Source: Rhizobiaceae bacterium
Lineage (GTDB): Bacteria; Pseudomonadota; Alphaproteobacteria; Rhizobiales; Rhizobiaceae
Assembly (NCBI GenBank): GCA_017643025.1
Contig: JAEPOG010000001.1
Location: 496,001-560,000, forward strand
Length of the DNA stretch: 64,000 nucleotides
Direction of reading: 5' to 3'
In this document: one piece after another, positions 15,838 to 24,123 of the stretch
Layout of the letters: each line of letters begins with the position of its first letter
How positions within the stretch are numbered: the first letter of the stretch is position 1
Notes under the pieces: generated by a model
The model's input: only the letters and a program-made list of their open reading frames with translations
What the model was told of the DNA's origin: nothing
The model's database searches: none
Position numbers and translations under genes: made by a program

Positions 15838-18800
15838 CTACTGTTCGAGCGCCCGCAACAGGCCTTCCATCGTCATGTTTGACCCGCGCACCGCTCCCGA
15901 GTCCTCCGGCGGCGGCAGCGTCTCGCGCTCGATTGCCGGATCGCTGGATTCCGCTTCGGCCTCCAGCCTCGCCGCCTCCTCGGCCCGCAGCCGCGCTTCC
16001 TCGTCGGCCTGCCGCCGTGCCTCTTCCTCAAGCCGCCGTGCTTCTTCCTCGGCGGCGCGCCGGGCGTCGTCTGCCGCTCGCCTCGCCTCCTCGGCGGCGC
16101 GGGCCGCCTCCTCGTGCTGGCGCAGTTCCTCCGCCAGTCGCTGGCGCTCGTCCATCAGCGAAGCATAATAGCGCACCTCTCGCCGCAGCCGCTGTCGCTC
16201 GAGCAGTTGCCCCTGCATGGCCTCAACCCGGGCCTGTTCCTTCTCCAGTGCTCGCTGCGTGAGAAACTGCCCGAGCGGGGCCGTGTCGAGACGCACCGTC
16301 ACCTCTCCCGGCGGCCCCGATACTTCGAAGCGCACCGACGGTTCCGCGCCGACAACCGCGTCGGCGCCGGCGACGTAGGCGAGTTCCCCCGAAGCCCCAA
16401 GGCTACCGGCGCCAAGGTCTGCACGCGCCTCAACCGTGAGCGCCGCCTCTGGCCGTTCGAGCACCACCGGCGGCGAGCGCAGCACGCCGCCAGCGACCGT
16501 CAGCGGAAACTCTGTCGCCTCGGTCGCGAACTCGTCCTGCAAGATCAACTCCGGCGCGAACTGCTCCGCCTTGTCATTGTCGATATCGGTCCCGGCCGCG
16601 TCCGCGACGGCAAGAATGTCGTCCAATGCAAACGGCGAGATGCCCGGGATCACCAATTCCTTCACCGAGGCGGTGCCCGACCCGGCCAGCGATGCCATCA
16701 TCGCCTCGATCGTCTTGCCATTCGCGGTGAGCGTTGCGGAGAAGTCCGCGCGCCCGGTCAGGCCGGCTTCGGGCAGAAGCGACGCCAGCGGCGCGTCGGA
16801 CGCCTTGACCTGTCCGGAAAAAAGCCCGGTGCCGCCATTATTGCTGAGTTCGATGAGTCCGCCGATCGTGCCGCCGTTGAATTCCGCGCTAGCTTCCGCA
16901 ATGCGCGCACCTTCGCGACTCAAGCGGGCCGACATGCGTGCATTGGTCGCCCACCGTTCGCCCTGAAGGATCACCTCGTCGGCCGCGATCTCGAGATCGG
17001 CCGTGAATGGCGGCGTCGCCGCCGGCTCGAAGGGAATGCGCGGCCAGGCGCCGCCACCTTCCATGTCCATCGATGCTTCGCCCAGCACTGAAGCCGCCGC
17101 GAGACCAAGATCGAGCGTGTCGAGGTTCACCGCGCCGGTGAAGTGAGGCAGGCCATCGCGCACACTGGCGTTGATGTCGCCGCTGATTGCGTTGCCTGCC
17201 ACGGAGCCTTCCAGGCCGGACGCAATCAGCAGGTCGTCGGCAAAGTCGAGTGATGCCGTCAGCCTGGCCGGCAGGCCGAGCCCCATTCCGGGCAGCACGA
17301 CGCCGGCCGTCATCAGGTAGGTCTCAATGTTGTCGGCCTCGATGCTTCCCGTGCCGCTAGCAGCGAAAGTCCCGGGCCCGGCAGTCACCGTGCCGTCGAA
17401 TGTGGCCAGCAGGCCCTCTCCTGTCGCCTTGAACGTCGTTGCCGCGCCTTCGCCAAGCCTGCCGCTAAGCTCGAGTTCGGTTGCAAGCGCGCCGGCAACG
17501 CCGAACGGAAGTTGCTGGAAATTGAACGGCGCGGCGGGAATGCCGTAGAGCGCGTAAAGAGCGCCCGGCTCCTCGTTGCTGGCGATAAGCGTGAGTTCGA
17601 GCGCGGCGTCGTACGGCTTTTCGGCTGCGCCCGTGGCGGTAAGGCCCAGGCTGATTTCGCTGCCGCCGGCTGTGCCGCGAATATCGACCCGCAGCCGCCG
17701 TTGCTCGGCCTCTGCCGCGGCAAGCGACGTCACAACGTTCAGTTCGGTTTCGTTGTAAATCTCCGGATATGCCCGCGACCGAGCATCGAGCGCAGCCAGG
17801 AGCGGATTGTTGGGGAAGCGATCGGCGGCGAGCGCCACCAGCGGCGCCAGATCACCCGCCTTGATATCGGTGTCGAGCTTGCCGGTCGGAGTACCCGTGA
17901 CATCGTCTAGCGCGCCGCTGATCCCGATGTCTGCGCCCTCCACGCCATTCATCGTCAGCTTGTCGACTTCCAGCCTGCCGTCCCGCAGCCGAAGTTCTGC
18001 GTGGGCGTTCTCAGCGGTGATGCCGGCGACGGTGACCGGTCCCGCATCAATCTTGAAATCGAGATAGCGTTCCGCCAGCCGTGTCGTCCCTGTTTCGCCG
18101 ACGAAGAGCGACGCGAACGCCGCCAGTCCCTCCACGTCCAGCGCGCCGCCGTCCAGCACGAGCTCCATACGCGGTTCGCGGTCGACCGGCTGTTCGTTGA
18201 CGATCCGGCCGCGGAACGCGGCGCTGCCCAGTTGCAATTCCAGGTTCTCGAAGACCTGTTTCTCCGTTCCGAGATCGACATCGGCTTCGAAGCCAGCGCG
18301 CGGCAGCCGCCGGATGGCCTCGTCCACGTCCTTGGCGAGCCATGCAGCGAAGCCCGAGGGCTGCCTGACCGCCAGCCGCAGCTTTCCGGTCAGCCCGAAA
18401 TCGCCGAATGTCGTGCGCAGATGCCCGTTTTCGATTTGCAGCGTTGCGCGGCCGGGTAGCGTCGCCGACATGGCGCCGATCGACCAGCCGCCCTCCACCG
18501 GTTCCGCCGCCAGGCTGACATCGCGCACGGTCGTGTCGCCGGCGACGATGGCGGGCAGATTGACCTTGATCGAGCCGGGTATCTCGGGCGTCGGCAGGTC
18601 GTACATAACCTCCTTGAACGCCTCCAGCCGCGCCGCGAACGCCAGCGACCCGTCGCCCGCTTCGGCCACGTCCTGAAAGCGCAGTTGGGCTCCGTCGGCT
18701 TCGATCTCGAAGCGCGGCTCGCTGCCAAGCGTTATGGAGGCCTTGCCCTCCGCCATGTACGGATCTGCCAATGGACCGGTCTCGAAGCGAAACGCGGATA

Positions 18801-19671
18801 CGTCGAACAGCTCGTGATCGAGCCTGAAATCGCCGCTGACCCGGTAAGCGGGTGGAGCGTCCTTGTCGCTCGCAGCCGCTGGCTCATCTTCCTCCAGTTC
18901 AATCGTCTCACCATCGGATGTGCGCAGCCTCTCGGCCTTGCGCGCCGCGATCTTGAAGGTGCCCTCATAGCCGAATGCCCCGGCGACGATGCTGGCATTG
19001 CCGTCTGCTTCCAGATTGAAACCGTAACGCTCGGGCTCGGCGCGCACGCGCATGCGCATCCGGCCGCTATCGTCGAGCGGACCGGTGGAGATCGAGAACG
19101 CCGTCAGCGCTCCGTCTAGCCGCATCGAACCGTTGACGCGCCACGGCCCGGCCAGCGTGCGGGCGGAAATCTCGGTGTTGACCTCGGTAAGTTTGTGCGT
19201 CCGGCCACTGGCCGCATGCGCCATTTCGATCTGGCCTTCGGTGATCGTGACGTTTTCCAGCGTCACCTGGCTGGCGTCGAAGGGTGTCGAAGGCCGCAGC
19301 GCCCAGTCGACCGTACCGTCTTCTGCGATACTGATGCGCGCCTTTGGCCGCACGATACGCATATCGAAGATCAGCAATTCACCGCGCAGGAAGGGCGCCA
19401 GTTCGGCATCCATCGAGAACGTCTCGACGGTAACCGCCGGTTCGCCGGGCTCGGTGCCCGCCACCTCGACATCGGTGAAGGTCACCGACGGGAGCGGCAG
19501 GAGACGCGCGCGGGCATCGCCGCGCACCACGACCTCGCGGCCCAGAATGCGGCTTGCCTCGCGTTCAAACTCAGACTTGTAGGTTGTCCAGTCGATGAAA
19601 AACGGCACGACCAGCACGGCGGTCAGCACCAGCACGATCAGGCCACCGAAAATGACGAAAAGCCGGGCCAG
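15838..19671 (-). CDS. Giant AsmA-family envelope protein, probable CTG start
   Basis: A 1277-aa AsmA/TamB-like protein. One N-terminal membrane helix (about 4-24) is followed by a conserved AsmA start (IDWTTYKSEFEREASRILGR), long beta-rich repeats facing the periplasm, and the AsmA C-terminal domain (about 950-1130). The last about 110 residues are an Arg/Glu/Ala coiled coil (EEARRAADDARRAAEEEARR). Such proteins are thought to move lipids between the membranes. The only standard start in frame near the front is GTG at 19635, inside the membrane helix. Twelve codons earlier a CTG (19671) is preceded by GGGAG and restores a complete helix (LARLFVIFGG), so I chose CTG. Confidence 0.82.
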   Translation of the reverse strand: MARLFVIFGGLIVLVLTAVLVVPFFIDWTTYKSEFEREASRILGREVVVRGDARARLLPLPSVTFTDVEVAGTEPGEPAVTVETFSMDAELAPFLRGELLIFDMRIVRPKARISIAEDGTVDWALRPSTPFDASQVTLENVTITEGQIEMAHAASGRTHKLTEVNTEISARTLAGPWRVNGSMRLDGALTAFSISTGPLDDSGRMRMRVRAEPERYGFNLEADGNASIVAGAFGYEGTFKIAARKAERLRTSDGETIELEEDEPAAASDKDAPPAYRVSGDFRLDHELFDVSAFRFETGPLADPYMAEGKASITLGSEPRFEIEADGAQLRFQDVAEAGDGSLAFAARLEAFKEVMYDLPTPEIPGSIKVNLPAIVAGDTTVRDVSLAAEPVEGGWSIGAMSATLPGRATLQIENGHLRTTFGDFGLTGKLRLAVRQPSGFAAWLAKDVDEAIRRLPRAGFEADVDLGTEKQVFENLELQLGSAAFRGRIVNEQPVDREPRMELVLDGGALDVEGLAAFASLFVGETGTTRLAERYLDFKIDAGPVTVAGITAENAHAELRLRDGRLEVDKLTMNGVEGADIGISGALDDVTGTPTGKLDTDIKAGDLAPLVALAADRFPNNPLLAALDARSRAYPEIYNETELNVVTSLAAAEAEQRRLRVDIRGTAGGSEISLGLTATGAAEKPYDAALELTLIASNEEPGALYALYGIPAAPFNFQQLPFGVAGALATELELSGRLGEGAATTFKATGEGLLATFDGTVTAGPGTFAASGTGSIEADNIETYLMTAGVVLPGMGLGLPARLTASLDFADDLLIASGLEGSVAGNAISGDINASVRDGLPHFTGAVNLDTLDLGLAAASVLGEASMDMEGGGAWPRIPFEPAATPPFTADLEIAADEVILQGERWATNARMSARLSREGARIAEASAEFNGGTIGGLIELSNNGGTGLFSGQVKASDAPLASLLPEAGLTGRADFSATLTANGKTIEAMMASLAGSGTASVKELVIPGISPFALDDILAVADAAGTDIDNDKAEQFAPELILQDEFATEATEFPLTVAGGVLRSPPVVLERPEAALTVEARADLGAGSLGASGELAYVAGADAVVGAEPSVRFEVSGPPGEVTVRLDTAPLGQFLTQRALEKEQARVEAMQGQLLERQRLRREVRYYASLMDERQRLAEELRQHEEAARAAEEARRAADDARRAAEEEARRLEEEARRQADEEARLRAEEAARLEAEAESSDPAIERETLPPPEDSGAVRGSNMTMEGLLRALEQ

Positions 19672-19770
19672 GCGATTTCTCCCGCGTTCAGCCGGAAAGT
19701 CTCGAAAGCAGCTGCCACCTTACCTGCATCAGTCTGTCGATAAAGTGGCAATCGGCCTTGCAGGCGCCGC

Positions 19771-21186
19771 TCAGCCCTCCAGCGGGAAGATCTTCCCCGG
19801 ATTCATGATGTTGAGGGGGTCAAGCGCCTGCTTGACCGCCCGCATGTAGTCCACCGCCGGACCAAGCTCATGCTGCAGGAACTGCATCTTGCCCTGGCCG
19901 ATTCCGTGCTCGCCCGTGCAGGTGCCGTCCATGGCGATGGCGCGCATGTTGAGCCGGTCGACGAAGGCCTCCATTCGGGCGAGTTCGTCGGCGTCGTCCA
20001 TGTCGGCCAGCACCAGCACGTGGAAATTGCCGTCGCCGGCATGGCCGACAATTGGTGCGGTCAGCCCGCTTTCTGCAATGTCGGCCTCGGTCTCCACGAT
20101 GCAGTCGGCCAGCCGCGAAATCGGCACGCATACGTCGGTCGACAAGGACTTGGCGCCGGGCCTGAGCGCCATTCCGGCCCAATAGGCGTCGTGACGCGCT
20201 TTCCAGAGCTTCGCCCGCTCCTCGGCCACGGTGGTCCACTGGAATGGCCCGCCGCCATATTCGGCCGCCACCTCGCCGAACATCTCCGCCTGCTCGGCAA
20301 CACCGGCGTCAGAACCGTGGAACTCCACGAATAGGCACGGCCCTTCCGGATAGTTCAGCTTGGCGTAGGCGTTAATAGACTTCATGCCGAGGCCGTTGAT
20401 CAGCTCGATGCGCGCCACCGGCACGCCCATCTGGATGGTGCCGATTACCGCGTTGCACGCCGCTTCCATGCTCGGAAACGGGCACACGCCGCCGGAAATC
20501 GCCTGCGGTATGCCATGCAGCTTCAGCGTCAGCGAGGTGATGATGCCAAGCGTGCCCTCCGAGCCGACGAGCAGCCGCGTCAGGTCGTATCCCGCCGACG
20601 ACTTGCGCGCCCGCTTCGCGGTCGTCACCAGCCGCCCGTCAGGCATCACGGCAGTCAGCGAGATCACGTTCTCGCGCATCGTGCCGTAGCGCACGGCATT
20701 GGTGCCGGACGCCCGCGTCGAGGCCATGCCGCCAAGGCTGGCGTCGGCGCCCGGATCGATCGGGAAAAACAGCCCGGTGTCGCGCAGATATTCGTTGAGC
20801 TGCGTGCGCGTCACGCCGGGCTCCACCGTGCAGTCAAGGTCCTCGGCATGCACCGCAAGCACCCGGTTCATCTTCGACAGATCGACCGAAATCCCCCCGC
20901 CCGGCGCATTTACATGGCCTTCCAGCGAGGAGCCGGTGCCGAATGGAATGACCGGCACACGATGGTCGGCGCAGATGCGCACCACCTCCTGCACCTCCTC
21001 CGCCGCTTCAGCGAAGAACACGCCGTCCGGCGCCTGGCCGGGGATGTAGGTCATGGTGTGGCCGTGCTGGTCGCGGATGGCCTGTCCGGTCTGGAACCGT
21101 TCGCCGTAGCGCTGGCGCAAAATGCCGACGACCGTCTCGATGCCCGCCTCGTTGCGTTCGACCTTCGCGATCCCTGCCAACGCCAT
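19771..21186 (-). CDS. FAD-linked oxidase, D-lactate dehydrogenase (cytochrome) type
   Basis: A 471-aa flavoprotein of the GlcD/LDHD group. The FAD-binding PCMH domain includes VPVIPFGTGSSLEGHVNAP and DPGADASLGGMASTRASGTN. The C-terminal cap has VGHAGDGNFHVLVLADMDD and DGTCTGEHGIGQGKM, with the metal-binding His residues of D-2-hydroxyacid dehydrogenases. The likely reaction is D-lactate to pyruvate with electrons to cytochrome or quinone, but glycolate or D-2-hydroxyglutarate cannot be excluded. It stands alone. No GlcE or GlcF partner is adjacent. Confidence 0.88.
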   Translation of the reverse strand: MALAGIAKVERNEAGIETVVGILRQRYGERFQTGQAIRDQHGHTMTYIPGQAPDGVFFAEAAEEVQEVVRICADHRVPVIPFGTGSSLEGHVNAPGGGISVDLSKMNRVLAVHAEDLDCTVEPGVTRTQLNEYLRDTGLFFPIDPGADASLGGMASTRASGTNAVRYGTMRENVISLTAVMPDGRLVTTAKRARKSSAGYDLTRLLVGSEGTLGIITSLTLKLHGIPQAISGGVCPFPSMEAACNAVIGTIQMGVPVARIELINGLGMKSINAYAKLNYPEGPCLFVEFHGSDAGVAEQAEMFGEVAAEYGGGPFQWTTVAEERAKLWKARHDAYWAGMALRPGAKSLSTDVCVPISRLADCIVETEADIAESGLTAPIVGHAGDGNFHVLVLADMDDADELARMEAFVDRLNMRAIAMDGTCTGEHGIGQGKMQFLQHELGPAVDYMRAVKQALDPLNIMNPGKIFPLEG

Positions 21187-21314
21187 GAAATGCCTCCCAG
21201 CCGGAGCGTATTCGGCGCGCCGGTCGTGTTGTTGTCAGGTGAAGCTCCTAGCGGCTTGTTTTGCAACCGTCAAAACGCGATCCTGCGCGTCACGACAGAA
21301 GGAAACACCGCCGC

Positions 21315-21806
21315 ATGAACCTCACCGACGCACCGCTGATCACCTCCGAAATGGGCATCGAGCCGGGCTGGATCGACTATAATGGCCATCTCAACATGGC
21401 TTACTACAGCGTGCTGTTCGACCGCTCGGCTGATGACGCCTACGAGCTGCTCGGCATGGGACCGAACTACGCCAGGGACCGGCGGCTCACCACCTACACC
21501 GGCGAGTTCCACATCTGTTATCTGCGCGAAGTCCATCTCGACCATCGCATGCGCTGCCGCTTCCAGATCATCGATTTCGACGAGAAGCGCTTCCACACCT
21601 ACCAGGAACTTTTCCATGTCGACGGCTGGGTGGCCGCGACGGCGGAATCGCTCACGCTTCACATCGACATGTCCGGGCCGAGAGTCGCGCCGATGCCGCC
21701 AGACGTCTACGAGAAGATCAAGGCGATGCACGCGGCCCATGCGGCACTGCCGCGGCCCGAGCGCGTGGGCCGGTCGATCGGCATCAAGAAGAAGCAGGCT
21801 TCCTAG
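21315..21806 (+). CDS. Thioesterase-fold protein (4HBT, betainyl-CoA thioesterase-like)
   Basis: A 163-aa hot-dog-fold protein. The conserved helix region is GWIDYNGHLNMAYYSVLFD, followed by LTTYTGEFHICYLREVHLD. These resemble the thioesterase domain found fused to L-carnitine dehydrogenases, which cleaves betainyl-CoA. That substrate is only a suggestion here because no carnitine genes are adjacent. The ATG at 21315 has AGGAAAC upstream. Its TAG stop overlaps the TAG of the convergent gene (shared CTAG). Confidence 0.83.
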   Translation: MNLTDAPLITSEMGIEPGWIDYNGHLNMAYYSVLFDRSADDAYELLGMGPNYARDRRLTTYTGEFHICYLREVHLDHRMRCRFQIIDFDEKRFHTYQELFHVDGWVAATAESLTLHIDMSGPRVAPMPPDVYEKIKAMHAAHAALPRPERVGRSIGIKKKQAS

Positions 21807-22681
21807 CCGAGCTTCTCCCTGAAGAAGTCCACCGTGCGCTGCCACGCCAGCTTGGCCGCTTCCTCATCGTAGCGCGCCGCCGACGTGTCGTTGTTGAAGG
21901 CGTGGTTCACGCCGTCATAGATGTGGATCGTGAACTCCTTGCCCGCCGCCTCGAGCGCGGCGCGATACGCGTCGATGCCGGCATTGATGCGCTCGTCGAG
22001 CCCGGCATAGTGGAGCATCAGCGGCGCCTCGATGCTGCCGACCGCATCGGCAGACGCCTGGCGTCCGTAGTATGCGACGCCGGCATCGAGATCGGGCGCA
22101 TTGACGGCAAGGTCGTTCACCGCGCCGCCGCCCCAGCAGAAGCCGACGGCGCCGACATTGCCGTTGGACGCTTCATGCCCCGCAAGAAACGCAACTGTCG
22201 CTACCGAATTGGCGATACGCTGCGCGCCGTCCAACTGGCCGATCATCTCGCGCGCCTTGTCCTCGTCCTCCGGCGTGCCGCCCAGCGGCGACAGGAAGTC
22301 CGGCGCAAGCGCCACGAACCCTTCCAGCGCCATGCGCCGCGCCACGTCCTGGATATGCGGATTGAGGCCGCGATTCTCGTGGATGACGATGACGGCCGGC
22401 AGCGGGCCGGAGCGGTCGGCGGGCATCGCCAGATAGCCGCTCATCTCACCGCCCGCGCCCGGCCATGTGACGGTTTCGATGCTTAGGCGGTCGTCGTCCG
22501 CGGCCACCATCGCCGCATGTGCACGGTTGGCGGCGAGCAACGGCGCGATCGCCGCAGCCGCGGCGCCCGAGCCGGCCAGCCGGGTCAGCTTCGTCATGAA
22601 GCCGCGCCGGTCCAGCGTCAGATGGGTGTATTCGTCATAGGCGTCGATCATCGCCTGCGTGATTTTCGGCTGCTCCTGCAT
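21803..22681 (-). CDS. Dienelactone hydrolase family protein with Tat signal
   Basis: A 292-aa alpha/beta hydrolase of the dienelactone hydrolase family. The nucleophile Cys is in AVGFCWGGGAVN, the acid follows in AGLDERINAG, and the His is in YDGVNHAFNN. The N-terminus has LDRRGFMTKLTRLAGSG followed by a hydrophobic stretch ending ANRAHA, a twin-arginine export signal, so it probably acts in the periplasm. I chose the ATG at 22681, with GGAGG upstream, over a longer frame that overlaps the CDF gene. Substrate unknown. Confidence 0.88.
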   Translation of the reverse strand: MQEQPKITQAMIDAYDEYTHLTLDRRGFMTKLTRLAGSGAAAAAIAPLLAANRAHAAMVAADDDRLSIETVTWPGAGGEMSGYLAMPADRSGPLPAVIVIHENRGLNPHIQDVARRMALEGFVALAPDFLSPLGGTPEDEDKAREMIGQLDGAQRIANSVATVAFLAGHEASNGNVGAVGFCWGGGAVNDLAVNAPDLDAGVAYYGRQASADAVGSIEAPLMLHYAGLDERINAGIDAYRAALEAAGKEFTIHIYDGVNHAFNNDTSAARYDEEAAKLAWQRTVDFFREKLG

Positions 22682-22766
22682 CACCTTGTCCTCCGTCGGG
22701 TCACGATCCGCCGGGCGGCATAGTTGGAAAGCAGTGACCCATCGTCCAGTCAAAGCAGCGTGAAGC

Positions 22767-23420
22767 TCAGCCGTGCTGGTGCCCGTGCTCGTGGTTGTGG
22801 CCAGACGCCTCGCCTGTCCGCCACTCATGGGCCGACTGCCTGAGAATCTGGAAGGCGGATGTGAGGAACAGCCCCGACATGATGCCGGCCACGATCAGAT
22901 CCGGCCAGGCGGTCGCCGTGAACCACACGCCTACTGCCGCGAGCATGACAGCGACATTGCCGATAGCGTCATTACGCGAGCAGAGCCACACGGAGCGTAC
23001 ATTGGCGTCACCGTCCTTGTAGCGCATCAGGATGATGACGCTGGCGACATTAGCGGCGAGCGCCATGAAACCCACCGCACCCATCACCTGATGCTCCGGC
23101 ACACCCTGCACGAGCACCTGATAAATCGTCGTGCCCGCCACCCAGAGCCCCATGCCGAGCAGGCTGATGCCCTTGGCGATGGCGGCACTTGTACGTACGC
23201 GGATCGATTGCCCGATCACGACAAGCGAGACGAAATAGGTCGCCGCATCGGCGAAAAAGTCGAGCGCGTCGGCCTTCAGCGCCTGCGAACCGGCGAGCTG
23301 GCCGGCGGTCATCTCGACGCCGAACATCGCGGCGTTGATGGCGATAACCGCCCACAGCCGCCGCTTGTAGTCGGCCGACAGCCCCTCAAATTGATGGTGA
23401 TGCCCGCAAGATGCGCTCAT
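22767..23420 (-). CDS. Cation diffusion facilitator (metal efflux), DmeF/CzcD-like
   Basis: A 217-aa exporter with six membrane helices and His-rich ends: CGHHHQ at the N-terminus, GHNHEHGHQHG at the C-terminus. The metal site is in KADALDFFADAATY (helix 2) with a matching CSRNDAIGNVAVML in helix 5, so Asp residues are kept while one of the usual His positions is replaced. The cytoplasmic C-terminal domain of longer CDF proteins is missing. It is divergent from a MerR regulator with a classic MerR promoter between them. Metal probably Zn, Co or Cd. Confidence 0.88.
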   Translation of the reverse strand: MSASCGHHHQFEGLSADYKRRLWAVIAINAAMFGVEMTAGQLAGSQALKADALDFFADAATYFVSLVVIGQSIRVRTSAAIAKGISLLGMGLWVAGTTIYQVLVQGVPEHQVMGAVGFMALAANVASVIILMRYKDGDANVRSVWLCSRNDAIGNVAVMLAAVGVWFTATAWPDLIVAGIMSGLFLTSAFQILRQSAHEWRTGEASGHNHEHGHQHG

Positions 23421-23449
23421 GTCATGCCTCTTGAATTGTGCCTGACCTG

Positions 23450-23480
23450 AACGTAGTTGCTCTAGCGACTAGAGCTTCAA
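23450..23480 (-). promoter_or_regulatory. MerR-type promoter/operator of the CDF exporter
   Basis: On the minus strand, -35 TTGAAG (23480-23475) and -10 TACGTT (23455-23450) are separated by 19 bp, the overlong spacer that MerR-family activators untwist. A perfect dyad GCTCTAG-tcg-CTAGAGC (23475-23459) fills the spacer. The exporter ATG follows about 23 nt after the predicted start, with AAGAGG as RBS. The divergent MerR gene begins at 23496. Confidence 0.8.
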
Positions 23481-23495
23481 GAGGTATTTTTTCAG

Positions 23496-23906
23496 ATGCT
23501 GACCATCGGCGAGCTGTCGCGCCGCACCGGCGTGAAAATCCCGACTATCCGCTGGTACGAGCAAGCCGGCCTGATCGACGAACCCGGCCGCACCGCCGGC
23601 AACCAGCGCCGCTATGACGACGCCGACCTCGAGCGCCTTGCCTTCATCCGCCATGCCCGCGATCTCGGCCTCGGCATCGAGGCGATCCGCGAACTGATCG
23701 ACCTTGGTCAGCATCCCGACAAGCCTTGCGCCGACGCCGACCGCATCGCTGCCACGCATCTGGCCGGCATCCGTGCCCGCATCGCCCGGCTGAAGCGGCT
23801 TGAGAAGGAACTCGCCCGCATTGCCGGCTGCCGTGGCGACACGATCGGCGAATGCCATGTGCTCGCCGCACTTTCCGACCACAAACAATGCGCGGCCGAG
23901 CACTGA
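23496..23906 (+). CDS. MerR-family metal-responsive regulator
   Basis: A 136-aa activator. The winged HTH (about 1-70) starts MLTIGELSRRTGVKIPTIRW and includes GNQRRYDDADLERLAFIRHA. A dimerisation helix follows, with Cys at about 78 (KPCAD) and a C-terminal cluster AGCRGDTIGECHVL plus a further Cys near the end (HKQCAAEH). This resembles ZntR/CadR-type Zn, Cd or Co sensors rather than CueR. It is divergent from the CDF exporter and probably controls both through the dyad between them. Confidence 0.9.
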   Translation: MLTIGELSRRTGVKIPTIRWYEQAGLIDEPGRTAGNQRRYDDADLERLAFIRHARDLGLGIEAIRELIDLGQHPDKPCADADRIAATHLAGIRARIARLKRLEKELARIAGCRGDTIGECHVLAALSDHKQCAAEH

Positions 23907-23923
23907 CGGCCGCGAGGCATTCA

Positions 23924-23946
23924 ATCCTGCCTGACTAAGGCAGGAT
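23924..23946 (+). terminator. Hairpin after the MerR gene (possible terminator)
   Basis: ATCCTGCCT-gacta-AGGCAGGAT is a perfect nine-pair stem with a five-base loop, 17 bp after the MerR stop. No T-run follows, so it may be a weak or Rho-assisted terminator, or an mRNA 3' stabiliser. Confidence 0.55.
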
Positions 23947-24123
23947 GCGAGCACTGTAACCGGTTTTCTTTCCGGACTCCTTCGCGCCGCTTGAGTTGGC
24001 TCAGTGGCGAAGGTGGGCTCGCGCATTTGCCGTGGCAAGTGCAATGGCACGCCATGCCAGCCGCTCCGCGCGTGATCGAACTGCCTCCCCATACGCATGA
24101 CTCATAAAAAGGAGAGCAGCTTG

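Noticed and set aside
16114..17091. A 325-codon plus-strand frame within the AsmA gene region
   Set aside because: It is an Arg/His/Gly-rich antisense shadow. The opposite frame is one continuous 1277-aa AsmA-like protein.
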